A DNA stretch of 64,000 nt. Source: Doris montereyensis. Taxonomy: Eukaryota; Mollusca; Gastropoda; Nudibranchia; Dorididae. Shown piece by piece: positions 1 to 11,662 of the stretch. Location: assembly GCA_037039925.1 (NCBI GenBank), contig JAXRKP010000832.1:1-64000 (forward strand), written 5' to 3'. Below the pieces are notes generated by a model, which was not told where the DNA came from, did no database searches, and saw only the letters and a list, made by a program, of their open reading frames with translations. A program made the position numbers and the translations under genes. Each line of letters starts with the position of its first letter. Positions within the stretch are counted from its first letter, which is position 1.

Positions 1-2235
1 TATGTATTTGGGTCTCATGATATCTATGACTAGATCTACTTTCAAGTCGAATAATAGCTTTTAAAGTGTGCCTTCCTAACCGGCACTCGATTTAGTCTAA
101 TCTAAACCTAGCTATTACTCCTACAACAAAGAAAAGGATCTGATGAGAGGAAGAAAAACAAAGAAAAGGACCCATGAGAGGAAGAAAAACAGAAAAACCA
201 GCAGTCATGTTGGTCTGCACAAACGCTGGTGGTGAGTTTCCAGCAAAACGCTGGTCAAACACTGGTTCGATAGCAACGCTATCATTTACTTTCTGCTGTA
301 CTTCCTGTATTGGACTCTTTGTACATGAAGTTACCAAAGCCTAATTAGTTAGTGATAGTAAAGAAAAAGAAGTAAAGATAAATAACGCTCTTTTTTCCAA
401 TTTTTAGCTGTGAAAATAATCAAAATGAGTTGATCTGAAGAGCCTGATTATCATGTAGAAGATAATCAATCTGATATTTCTTTGGGTGATCTTGTTAGAG
501 ATCAAAGTGAAGATCTAGATGAATTAGATCTAGTGAGGACGAAAATCAACGTGGACTGTTTCAATCCATTGCATGGCTTTGATGACTAATGTTATTTATA
601 AGCAGCGAGCCCAAATTTTAATAAATTTTGAAGGTCAAGGTCATTAAATGATGGTCAATCAGGGTCATTCTGTTTTATGATTGCATATTTTGAATGGTCA
701 GTCATCTGTCTATTGTGTGTCCAAATATCATTGCATTTGAGTAATAAATAACAACATATCAATTTTTTTAAAACACACATGTACATATCTCTTCAAGTGA
801 AAACAACAATAAAAAGTTGGTGGAACAGAAATCTCTTTATTTCATTAAGTGGGCAGATTAAAGGTTAAGTATGGTTTATGTTTATCACTACACATGCTTT
901 TGTAGTCACCGACAGTGGCGCAACTTGCGCATGGTCTATGTTTACTTGCCCCATATCACTAAATCTAGAACGAGGGAGGAGTACTATAGTCGAGGTTTCA
1001 CCACGGAACAAAGTTTTTTTTGAAGGGGTGAGATCAAAAGTTGTGGCTTGGTATTTATGGGGAACGGCCTGAATACAAGCAGTTTCAGTGAGTGAGACGA
1101 GTGACGAGAGACTGACTGACAGACAAATGAACACGAGCAGTTCAAATATCATTGACAAGGAACGTGGAGCGAGACTTTATCGTAAATTGGACTGAGACTG
1201 AAACATATTGTTACGAGGAGAGTGCATGTTCATTTATTATACAATTATTTAATTATAGATCTAGATCTATGGGTATGTTTCTGAAACATTTACCACTTCA
1301 TGTTACCTAATTTGTATAAAAAGTGTGTAGTTTGTTTTTGTATAATGCTTTTATTGACATTGCGTGAATGGTAATAAATTGATGTAATAAAAGTTTGCAT
1401 AGTTTTTAATGTGTGTGCAATATCTTTTCTAAAATACAATTTGACAATTTATAAAAAAAGAAAAGACGCGTTGCTGAAATTGTTTTAAAAGATCGAAAAT
1501 CTTTCCCTTTGATGTTTATGGATCCGTATCGTGCTGCTGCAGTTCGCTATCCGCGTATGGAGCAATTTTTCAAAAATCATTTTTTTCTTCATAAAAGACA
1601 AGAAAGATGCCTTTTCATCAGCTTTATAAATAATTGACCAAACAAACAATAAAATTGACCAAATTTAGTCAAGCGCTGTTCGCGTAATAAGAAAAATGTG
1701 TTTTGTTTTTTTTGCTTTTGCTGAACGCGCATAGTTCTATGACGTTCGTGATCAATCTTTATATCTTCAAGCCGACCGTTTTCACCTTTCAAGGTGAAGT
1801 TCTAGTTATGTTACCATGTATTGTATGTCGCCATGGTCCCCCTTTTGAATGTTAAAGGATGTTTTTCCTTAATAACATGCTTTTAGCATTAAGAAAGATA
1901 ATTTTCTCCACCCTACCCGAAAGCAAAGAGTATATCTCACAGTGAGTCAATGCCGGAAGTGCTTCACGCGGATAACACAGCGCTCTTTGCCCACAAACAG
2001 CTAGGCGGAGATTGAGATGCATGTTTGGGGACTTCCATCAATGGGAATAGTGTCAGCGTCATAATAATAGTGCACATATGACAGAATACTGGGAAGACAA
2101 TACAAGTCAAACCGTATTATTTCCTATGGTGGGTCTAAAAAAAGAGTGATGCTTGTAACAGCAAACTTACTTACAGAATGTATCATAATAGTTGTACAGT
2201 TGTTTTTTTAGCAGGAGAGTAATAATACATTTTTC
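1..2235. other. Gene-free flank
   Basis: No ORF here has recognisable protein character or convincing splice context on either strand. The longest open stretches, around 865-1158, lack family motifs. The DNA is AT-rich and of ordinary intergenic appearance. Confidence 0.5.
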
Positions 2236-2580
2236 ATTTCCTCCTTATTCTTCTTCTTCTTCTTTGTATGTTCATCTGATCCTCCTTCTCTTCTTCTTTG
2301 TGATCTTCATTTCCGTCTACTTCTTATTCTTCTTCTCCTTCTTGCTGGTCTTCTTCATCTTCTTCTTTTCCTTCTTCTTTTTCTTCTTCTTCTTTTTCAT
2401 CTCCTTTTTCTTCTTCTAATTCCCTTCCTACTCCTCTTTTTGTATTTTTCACTCCTTAAGTCTTCTTATTCTTCTGCTTCCTCTTTCTCTTCTTTGTTAT
2501 TTTCTTATTCTCCTCCTTATCCTCTTCTTTTTGATCTTTTCTTCCTCTTCTTCTACTTCTTCTTCTTCCTTTCTTACTCC
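2236..2580 (+). repeat. CTT/TCC polypyrimidine tract
   Basis: About 340 bases are almost purely C and T on the + strand, built from degenerate CTT and TCC triplets. The Phe/Ser-rich reading frame across it is a composition artefact, not a gene. Confidence 0.85.
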
Positions 2581-2584
2581 TCTT

Positions 2585-2640
2585 TGAGTTTCATAGTCTG
2601 AGTTTCATAGTCTGAGTTTCATAGTCTGAGTTTCATATTT
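2585..2640. repeat. 14 bp tandem repeat, 4 copies
   Basis: The unit TGAGTTTCATAGTC is repeated four times; the last copy diverges at its end. It directly precedes a SINE copy. Confidence 0.9.
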
Positions 2641-2644
2641 AGAG

Positions 2645-2945
2645 AGGACTCAATGGGCCAGAGGTAAGGTGTTTGGCCTCTCAACCAAAAGATTTCGAGT
2701 TAAAGCCCTGGCACGTTGAAAACTTTTCTTAAGAGTTTTTCCAGGTAACGCCTACCTTCCTGATCCAGGATCGACACCACGTCCCGTCGGAGAAGGATGG
2801 GGAAAAGGAGGACCCCCATGTACAGTTCGCAACACTTTGTGGATGTGAAAGATCCCATGGTTGTTTACAGGACAGTTTGGGCAAAATATAAAATCCTACC
2901 AAAAAACCCAAGAACATGTTTAGTTGTATATTCAAATAAAATAGA
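2645..2945 (+). mobile_element. tRNA-derived SINE (family 2)
   Basis: A tRNA-like head contains a degraded B box (TTCGAGTTAAAGCCC). It is followed by a body shared with copies at 9.3, 24.8, 31.3, 51.4 and 54.3 kb: a 'cctac..gatc..gacacc' block, a 'cggaga.ggatgg' block, a 'cacttgtgg..gtgaaagatc' block and a 3' end reading 'aaaatcctaccaaaaaaccc'. This copy is diverged. Confidence 0.75.
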
Positions 2946-4235
2946 ATTCACGTTTAGAATTATGGTCAATCAAACGAAAGTCAATCACTCTCGGTTCAAA
3001 TATTCACCCCACTCCAATATATCACACTGACTGTTGTCAGTGACATTTGATTTGCTAATGTTCATCGTGTCAGATTGACGGAAATGATCGAAGATCATCT
3101 CATACAGTTTCAATAAACTGTGGCAACTGAAAATAATCTCTCAAAAACCAAGCTCTTTTTCTTCTTCCCCCCCCCCCCCCCCAACCCCAAACAAAAACAA
3201 AGTGAGCCCCGACTTTTTAACTCAATTATGTCCCAGACCACGGAACTCCTTCCTTTTATTAAAAACGATCTGGATGTTTTGACTAAGCCGCCGTTCTGGA
3301 TCATTCGAAACTGACCGAAATCTTAACACGGTCACAGTCGTCAGCATTGTTTTATCGTTTTTTACATGCTAACGAAATTAAACATGGCAACAGAATTTAT
3401 TACTTTCTGTCCAAAATTTTACATTCACAGATTTTCCGGAAACCCACCAGGGTCCGGTCGACTCACCCGGACAGTCGAATTTTCCCACCACGCTGTAAAA
3501 GATCTCGCCAGCCTCTTACTTCCTTGCTCTGTCAGCACTTCATGTCCCAAATGTAATTGATGTTTATATTTAAAGTGTATTGAAGATAAATTCTGCATTT
3601 TAGGCCTATGTAGGACTGTAGACATGATTGTTGAATAACCAAGTAGGCTATGATCATTAGAAGACTGAACCTTCTAGTCAGTACCCCAGATATCTATATA
3701 GAAGGGTCCATATATACATGATCTTTTCTCTTGATGATAGATCCACATACATACAGAAATATCAGCCTAAGATCACGTCGCCTGAAACCACAGTCCGCCT
3801 ACCAACACACTTTCTCAGGACACAGATTTTGTTGTTGTTGTGAACTGACCCTGACCCCGTAACAACCACCCAGACCAGCTAACAACATGACTTTTAAGGG
3901 GCATCTAATTTAAACAAATTGTCAATCCAAATATATTTCTTTTCCCTAGATTTTAAATATGAAAGTATTTCAATTAAACCAGATTGTGTAAATGATCAAG
4001 TCATGCCTCTCAAGTGTACTTAACAGGGGCTCATGAGCTCTACTTGCCAGACAGCAAGAAAGCATGGTCATCGTCAAACATAGGTCGCTTACAGTAGTGA
4101 ATGCTACGCTATCTGCTAGACAGCGCAGTGTCCTAATACACAATATTTTGTGAAATTCGTCATTCGTTAGCATACGTTAATCCCTGTCAATCAAATAAAA
4201 ATACGTGTTCAACCATGGTGTATGAGGAAATAAAA

Positions 4236-4470
4236 ATGTAAACTTCTTTCAAGGCCATTCCGGCCCACAGAGCTGGAGCTTATTTTGGTTTCTACAGTGC
4301 GTTGGTCTGACGAGGTTTTTACTCCCAAGCTAGTGGTTGTACCCATTTGCACCTGGGTTAAGTGTCTTTCCCAAGCAACACAACATCAGATCTAGGTTTG
4401 CTAGGATTCGAACGAGGGACCATATGATCCCAAATCTTGCAGCCTAACCACTCAGCCATCGACGCCACAA
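4236..4470 (-). mobile_element. tRNA-derived SINE (family 1), inverted
   Basis: It matches the copies near 8.7, 39.5 and 57.0 kb. The tRNA-like head lies at the right end: GGATTCGAAC is a reverse-complement B box and 'aaccactcagccatc' is a reverse A-box region. The tail end 'caaggccattccggcccacagagc' lies at the left. Confidence 0.8.
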
Positions 4471-4715
4471 TAACGCATTAGACGTCAACTTGTGAATGGC
4501 AAAACCAATCAGAAGGAATTTAAACAAATATTACATAGAAGGATGATTTTGATTGTAGATCTTCTATCTATGCAAAGCTAAGAAAACTTTCAAGTACTCT
4601 GATTTGATTCAAGATATTTAGCCTGAGTTATAAAAAGGAAGAAAGGGAAAGATGGATTTAGATAGATGGCTAAAGTCTTCGATAGACGAATAAATTGATA
4701 GATAGATGAATGGAT

Positions 4716-4720
4716 GTATT

Positions 4721-4753
<33 letters not shown>
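4716..4753. repeat. (GATA)n microsatellite
   Basis: About eight tandem GATA units follow a more degenerate GATA/GATG stretch that begins near 4650. Confidence 0.9.
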
Positions 4754-5026
4754 GAATAAACAATTATTGATATAATGAACAAAAGAGCCGATAGAACAAC
4801 ATCAATTAAGCTTCTTATAATGGTGTTGGGTTTTTTTAGGCTGACAAATGAACACTGAAATACGCTCCAATCGGAGCACGACAACAAATATACTACATAA
4901 CAATACATGTCCCCTCTTTGAACATATATGATACACACATGCCTATGACTCCTTGCATGTAAATAAAATTGTGGCTATGCACAACAACAAAAATTTCTCT
5001 TTTTCATTTCTCCTCCCCCTCCCCAG

Positions 5027-5188
5027 AATTTGCTGTATTTGTTGGTGTATCGCTATGATGGACTAATGTCACCATGAGGTTGGACAATTTTGAAATCCGC
5101 TTTGACAATAACCGCGGTGTCTTCACTGCCGGTCAAAGTGTTAGCGGTCATGTTTTTGTCAAATTAACCAAAGCCATGAAAGTGAAAA
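5027..5188 (+). CDS. ARRDC: Arrestin exon 1 (5'UTR part plus CDS from 5074)
   Basis: A pyrimidine-rich acceptor (ctcctccccctccccag) ends at 5026, so a noncoding exon probably lies upstream. The CDS starts with MRLDNFEIRFDNN at 5074; the ATG has the fair context TCACCATGA. The exon encodes the first strands of the arrestin N fold, including AGQSVSGHVFV, where family members have a similar 'G.VSG.V' stretch. The donor is A|GTGAGTG at phase 1. The upstream ATGs at 5055, 5058 and 5066 are closed by stops, so 5074 is the start. Confidence 0.85.
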
Positions 5189-8100
5189 GTGAGTGTGTGG
5201 AATTTTCTTCTCAACCATAATGTGTATCTAAACGATTAAAGCTTTGGTAGAGATATGTTTATGTGATCACGTGAAGCATGCCTTTTCACATGAAACGTAT
5301 TTGATTTCCTTGGGTAAACAGTTTCTTGATGTAAGTATTGTAATTTTGATTTGGTTTACCCACATCCACAGCTAAGGTGATCTCGGAAGTATTGTAATAG
5401 CAAGAGTATTGTTTATGCCAAATTGATTTGCGTTTAACCATTGAGATTTAAATTTCTAGTTTGCGTTATTATTTTCTTGATTTTCAAGATTATTTTCATA
5501 AATGTGAATATCATTTATTTTAAGTATGTCAGCTTTTCCACAAGATACTTTCCCGCCACAAAAATTAAATTACTTATAAGGTCAAATGTATAAATACTAA
5601 ATGTATTGTAAATCTTATAAATGAAAAAACTTGTGAGAGAGCTTTTGATTCATGCACATGAATATTGGTTAGAGAGTATCATTCTTTCGAGGTTAAGACA
5701 AATACGACTGCACTTCTTTACGTCAGATGAAGAGTGATAATTTCTTAACGTTTGTTGAACTTCTGATGTGAATAACGTTCATAACCTTTTTTTTTTTTCT
5801 CTCGCTTCCATCAGCCATTTTGCTCTACTTTGAAGGACGAGCTAAGTCTCACTGGGAAGTGAAACAAGGGAGGAGTAAAACAGACTACCGTGCAACAGAA
5901 AATTACGTCAACCATACGATGGTCTTGTTTGGATCAGGTGCTTTAACATAATTTAACAATGCTCACCTCTCCCTTTGTTTTCACTTTTGAAACTGATTGA
6001 TGATTTGGATTTAAAGAAGATTGAAATACAGTGACCACCGTGTTTGTCATTGAATTGACAGCTGCATGTTGTCTGTTTTGGGTTCTTTAAATGTATTTAT
6101 CTCTAAAGAAAATGATTTTCTATATAGCCAAAATCGCCTTCTTTGTGTTGTTTAAGGGGTATGCGGCTCCTGGAATGGGCCATTTTGGGTGAAAATACCA
6201 AAATCTGAGGTTATGGCATTTCTTTCTAGTTCCACTTCTTAGCTTTACTTTACAAACATCCCCAAGTCTCGATTCCCTGTCGTTCTTTGAAAAAATTGTC
6301 TTGGAAGACAACAACCGTCACCAGTTTCACATCAAATTATTATATTTGGCCTCATTTTGAGGCCCTCACAAACCTAAAATCCCTCTAATAAAATGCGAGT
6401 GCCCTATGCATTTCCACACTTCCTATGCACTGTGCTTTTAATGTTGAAACTAGACAGTCAGCGACAATAGTATTATTTCGCTATAGTATCCAATGTTATT
6501 GTAATCACAACTGTTAACACAAAGCCCACACTTCTATATATGTGGGCAAATGTTACGCTCAAATGCCACTAACGTTCGGGCGAATAAGTCTCTCCTCTCT
6601 CTCACGGCTGGCCCGTTCATCCAATCAACAATGCTCTTGCCCGATCACGGGTGTTGCTTCCCACTTAAAATCCCACAGTGACGGAGGCTAATTGGATCAT
6701 CATGAATGTTTCATTCTGTCTTCAATGATTATAATATTTGATTACAGAATATATTCATTCTACTCTATGGATCGTTTTTATTATCATTTGATGCACGTTG
6801 TTTGATATCACGAATGAAAAACTTTTATGAGCGAAAGTTGTGGGAAACGTGTATTTTTGTATGCTTATAGTGCTGTGAAATTTCAATTTCAATTGTGTTT
6901 TTCTCAAAGATTAGTTTTTAGCCAATTTTTTCGCTTTTTGTCCTTTTTGTACATATTTTGCTGTACAAACAAACTTTCAAGATATTTTTTTCTGAAAAAT
7001 GAATACTTTTTGCAAAAATATGTTTTTGCATAACTAATTTGTATGTTTTACATGGCAACAAACTAAAACAATCATAAGCCTAAAAATCTAAAGTTTGTTT
7101 TGAAAATTTATAGTTGAAATATGATCGACATGAAGAATTTGATGGCATCTCGAGATGGTATGATGTTTCAAAATATTATATTATTCTTTTATAGGTTTAT
7201 ATGTGAGAAAACATTAAAATAACGGGGAAAAATTGTTAACAATACAATTTTCTCAAAATGTTCCTTTCTTGACAATCTCCTTTTTTATTTATTGTCCTAT
7301 TGCCCCTAAATTTGGTATATATCATCTATAACGGCAAAAAAATTCACCCAGTAGCGATTTTCGATATCTCTTCAAACTTTTGCGAAACAATTTTTTTTGC
7401 GATTAAATTTACCAAAAATTGAAAACGTTGTTATATGCATTTTTAAAAAAAATCATAAAATCAAAACGGTTGAATTTATAAAAAAAAACTACTGGGTACG
7501 GCTAGACATTGAATCGAATAATGTTTGTGCAAAGTTATAGCCAAATTTGTTCATAACTAAAAAAATCTGTTTGAAATTGTTGTCATTATTTTCGCAGTGA
7601 AAATCCAAGATGGCAGCGTTCCCATAGCAACCATATGATAAAAAAAAAAAGTTGATATCTATTTCAGCAAATTTAGACATGCTGTGTACATTGGTAGAGG
7701 TTGAAATTGTCTGAATCAAATAATGTTTAAAAAACATGCCCCCCTCCCCCCTTTCCCCCTCCTCCCCTCCCCTTTCCCCCTCGCCCCCCATCCCCCTTCT
7801 TCCCCCCCTCTCCCCCTTACGAAATTTAAAACTAGAAAACAAACATCAAACGCATTCATGGCGTTTTAGTGGAGGAAAAATAGGAACTAAAACAATGATT
7901 CAAAGTGTTAAAACCAACAAAGGATAATGCCCGCAATTGAAAGAAATATGCACAGCTGGTGTGGCCGGATATTTGTCGTTTGACGAGTTCTGGTTGGCTG
8001 AGAATGCACGTAGCACATTTTGTGAAAAACAATCATTGGCGTATGTCGCATTTTGTGATGAAACATTGAATTGTCAAGCTGAAGTGAGCAGGATATATAA

Positions 8101-11100
8101 TGTGTTTTTAAAGCAAACGAAACTGTTTCCCGGTAGAGATTTCAAAATGGAATGTCATTAACTTTTTTTTTTAAATTTTGGTCTCCATCACATTAATGGA
8201 ACCCTTCATTTGTAGCAAGATGGTGTGTGCGAGATCCTTTATGCATGTATTTGTAGTTCAGAAATTGATTGATATTATTACTGTCATGTGTCACCGATAT
8301 ATTCTTGACTTAATTTGGGTTCATTTTTCTTGTCGTTTCCCACAGAGAACGAGATCAAAGAACACCCTGCAGGACTACACACTTATCCATTCAATCTGCC
8401 GTTATCACACAATATACCTTCATCCTTTGAGGGCAAACGGGGGTTACATCCGTTATTTCTGCAGAGCGACGATAAAGCGTCCGTGGAAGTTCGACGAGCA
8501 TGTAAAGAGAGCTTTCACCGTGATTCACCACTTAGACCTCAACTTTGAAGCTACTGCTGGGGTAAGCAACAGTCAAAGCGTGTTTTGTACACCGCAGTCT
8601 GTGTTTGGCGTGACGTTTATGGGGTAACGCGACTTTGTTGTCCCAGAGGTTTCAGTAGTGTGAAGCAGAACGGGTGAATGTCGTCACCTCCTAGACAGGA
8701 CGCTAGTCTGATGCAGGTTTCCCCCCCCCATTAGTGCTTGTACCCATTTTCACCTGGGTCGAGTGGGGAAACCGGGTGTCAATCTATTTCCCAAGGAACA
8801 CAATGTCAGACATAGCATTGCTAGGATTTGAACACGGCGCCTCATGACCCTTAGTCCAGCAGCCCAACCACTCGGCCACCGATGCGACCTTTGAACCAGC
8901 GCCATAGAGGAATTACGTTCTCTCCAGTCCAGCTGCCTCTGTAAAGAGTTTCCAAACGATGGATTGGCAGGGTGAACGACCAGGGTATGCCCTTTAGTTT
9001 CTGACACACCGTGAGGATATGGGTGACTGTTTCATGAGGTGACAAGCAATGCTTACATGTTATTGCCCTCTCATACGGTCATGCATAGATCATACATTTG
9101 TCCTACACGTATCGTCATGCACATGACATATATGTAAGAGGCAGACCTCATAGTATGAGCCATACAAATTGGCACAAATTTGACCAGGTGGTTGAAAAAA
9201 TTGACGGTGTGTCATACGTTTGAGAACGTATCATGCAGTTCCTGATATTTTGCCAACATGCTTAGCCCACACCCGTCGATGAGTGCTCGCCACGAGAGTG
9301 ACACAGATTATGTGATGTCACAGGGTAAGCTGTCTGCATCTCAACCAAAAAGTCGTGGGATCGTGCCTTAACAGGTTGAAAATTAGTTCTCAGGGTTTTT
9401 CGGACAAAACTCATGCTGTGGTCCAAGAAGGTAGATTGACATTTAGCCCCGTCGGAGACGGACAATTACAAAAAAGAGGTCCTGTGCACAGGTCATAACA
9501 CTCTGCGAACGTTAACTCGTTGCGATCGTTCGACGGGCTGCCCACCCTCCAAAGCCACGTCAGGCAAATGTGTGCAACAAATGCTTCTGATATCTGTTTA
9601 TTCGTGTAGATGTGGTAGGACAAGTACACCTAGTTTTAAATGACCTCTGTGTGTGTTCCCAGATGCCGCTGTGGGGTGAAGCAGAGGAAACCATCGAGGG
9701 ATGCTGTTGTACATCTGGCAACGTGCACGCAAGGATAACCATCAACAAAACGGGATACGTACCAGGAGAGCCTTTGAACTACACGGTGGACATAAACAAC
9801 CGCTCTGACAGCGTCGTCACGGGCCTGGATCTGGAACTACGCCAGGTTGGAGTCGTGTTCATCTAATTCTTAGTCCTTTGAAACTTTGTATACCCCCCAG
9901 GGAAATTATTTTAACTTAAGCTCGAGACACTTCTTCTTAGAATCCTTGTATGATTTTGTTTTTGTTTAACTTGTGGGGCGGGGGGGATTGGAGTAAAGTC
10001 TGGAAGGGTATGCATTTGATGAGTGGGTCTCAGTGTAAAAGTTTGGAAGTGGCGTCTGATTCTGTGTCATACATATATCTTAATGATTTAAATAATTTTT
10101 ATGCAAGGTTTGATTGTCATGATTTCAGTGAGGAAAAAGAGAATATTAAGAACAAACTAACAGGGATGAATGTTGACAAAAGTGAATGTATTGTCATAAC
10201 TGAAAAGTCTGTTAAAGACGCTATGAAAAGGGTTAACCCAAATGAGGCGAATGGCCCCGATGGTGTTCAGCCCAAAGTCCTTAAAACTTGCGCTGATCAG
10301 CTGAGTTCTGTTTTCTGCTACGTTTATAATATGTCATTGTCCCAGTGTGTCATCCCAAGTATTTGGAAAACCTCGTGTATTGTCCCTGTCCCAAAAAAGA
10401 AACCTGTTACCAACATGATTGACCTCCGCCTCATAGCATTAACAGCATATCCTATGAAAATATTTGAAAAATAATTCTTTGCACATTACAAATCCTAGTG
10501 GACAATTTTATTGATCCTTTGCAGTTTGCATATAGGAAACATAGATCTGTTGATGATGCTTTGTTACGTGTGTTAAATTCTGTTTACTCACATCTTGAGA
10601 AAAAAGGCAGTTCTATCCGTATTATGTTTTACGACTTTTCTAGTGCATTTAACACCATCCAACCACACATACTCGCTGAAAAGCTCCTTAAAATGAACGT
10701 CAACGCTAACACCATACTTTGATTTTAGATTACCTCAACAACCGCCCACAATTTGTCAAAATGCAACGTTCATCTTCCCCCTCTCTCTTAGAAAATCAAA
10801 CCAAACCTCCCGTTGACCTAACTTCTGACACATTGTATACTAATACTGGTGCTCCCCAGGGTACAGTATTACCCCCATTCCTCTTCTTCCTGTACACTGC
10901 AGACTGTAAATCCAAACATGACGACGTCATCATAGACAAATATACAGACGATATTGGGGAAATTGGACTTATAATTAATGGCAATGACAATACTACGCAT
11001 TTCTGTGATGTATTTATCTAAGCAAATGTGTATTTATCTAAGCAAATGTGTATTTATCTAAGCAAATGGAGGTGGGGGTTGGGCATGGATGAATGACCTT

Positions 11101-11610
11101 TGACCGAAGGCGTGTGTATGGGGGTTAATTGAGTTGTATTGTGTGCGGGGGGAGGGGGGGGGAGGTCGAATGGAGTTGTGTATCCTGTACATTTCTGTGA
11201 TCTATTTATCGAAACAAATGGATATGGTGGGGGGGGGTGGAAATGGATGAATGAGCTTTGACCAAAGGCATGCGTGTGCGTAGGGGTCAGTTGGGAAGTG
11301 TTGTGTGATGGGTCGAATATGGTTGTATATCCTACGCATTTCTGTGATGTATTTATAAAAACAAGTTGGAGGGGGTGAGCATGTATGAATGAGCTTTGAC
11401 TGAGGGGGCGGGTGTGTGTGTATGGGGGGGGAGGTAGTGGAGGTCTCGAACGAGGTTGTATATCTTACGCATTTCTGTTATGTACTTGTCACATTAATAC
11501 TCTTATGATATTACTGCATTAATGTTTAGCAATTTTAATAATGAATATGTATTATGATTTTTAAACTTCTTTATGAGGAACAGAGCGTAATTTCCATCTT
11601 TGGATGAATA

Positions 11611-11662
<52 letters not shown>

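Larger units (their letters stand above)
5938..8345. other. Arrestin intron 2
   Basis: An AT-rich intron of 2.4 kb. It contains the 7.5 kb dispersed repeat and the C-rich tract listed separately. ORFs at 6120-6314, 6827-7033 and 7937-8161 show no family character and no exon context. Confidence 0.6.

Noticed and set aside
7937..8161. A 74-codon + strand ORF with mixed composition
   Set aside because: It lies inside arrestin intron 2, has no clear splice sites and no recognised motif.
8178..8627. A 149-codon ORF as an independent gene
   Set aside because: Its only conserved part is the second half of arrestin exon 3; the start of the ORF is intron.
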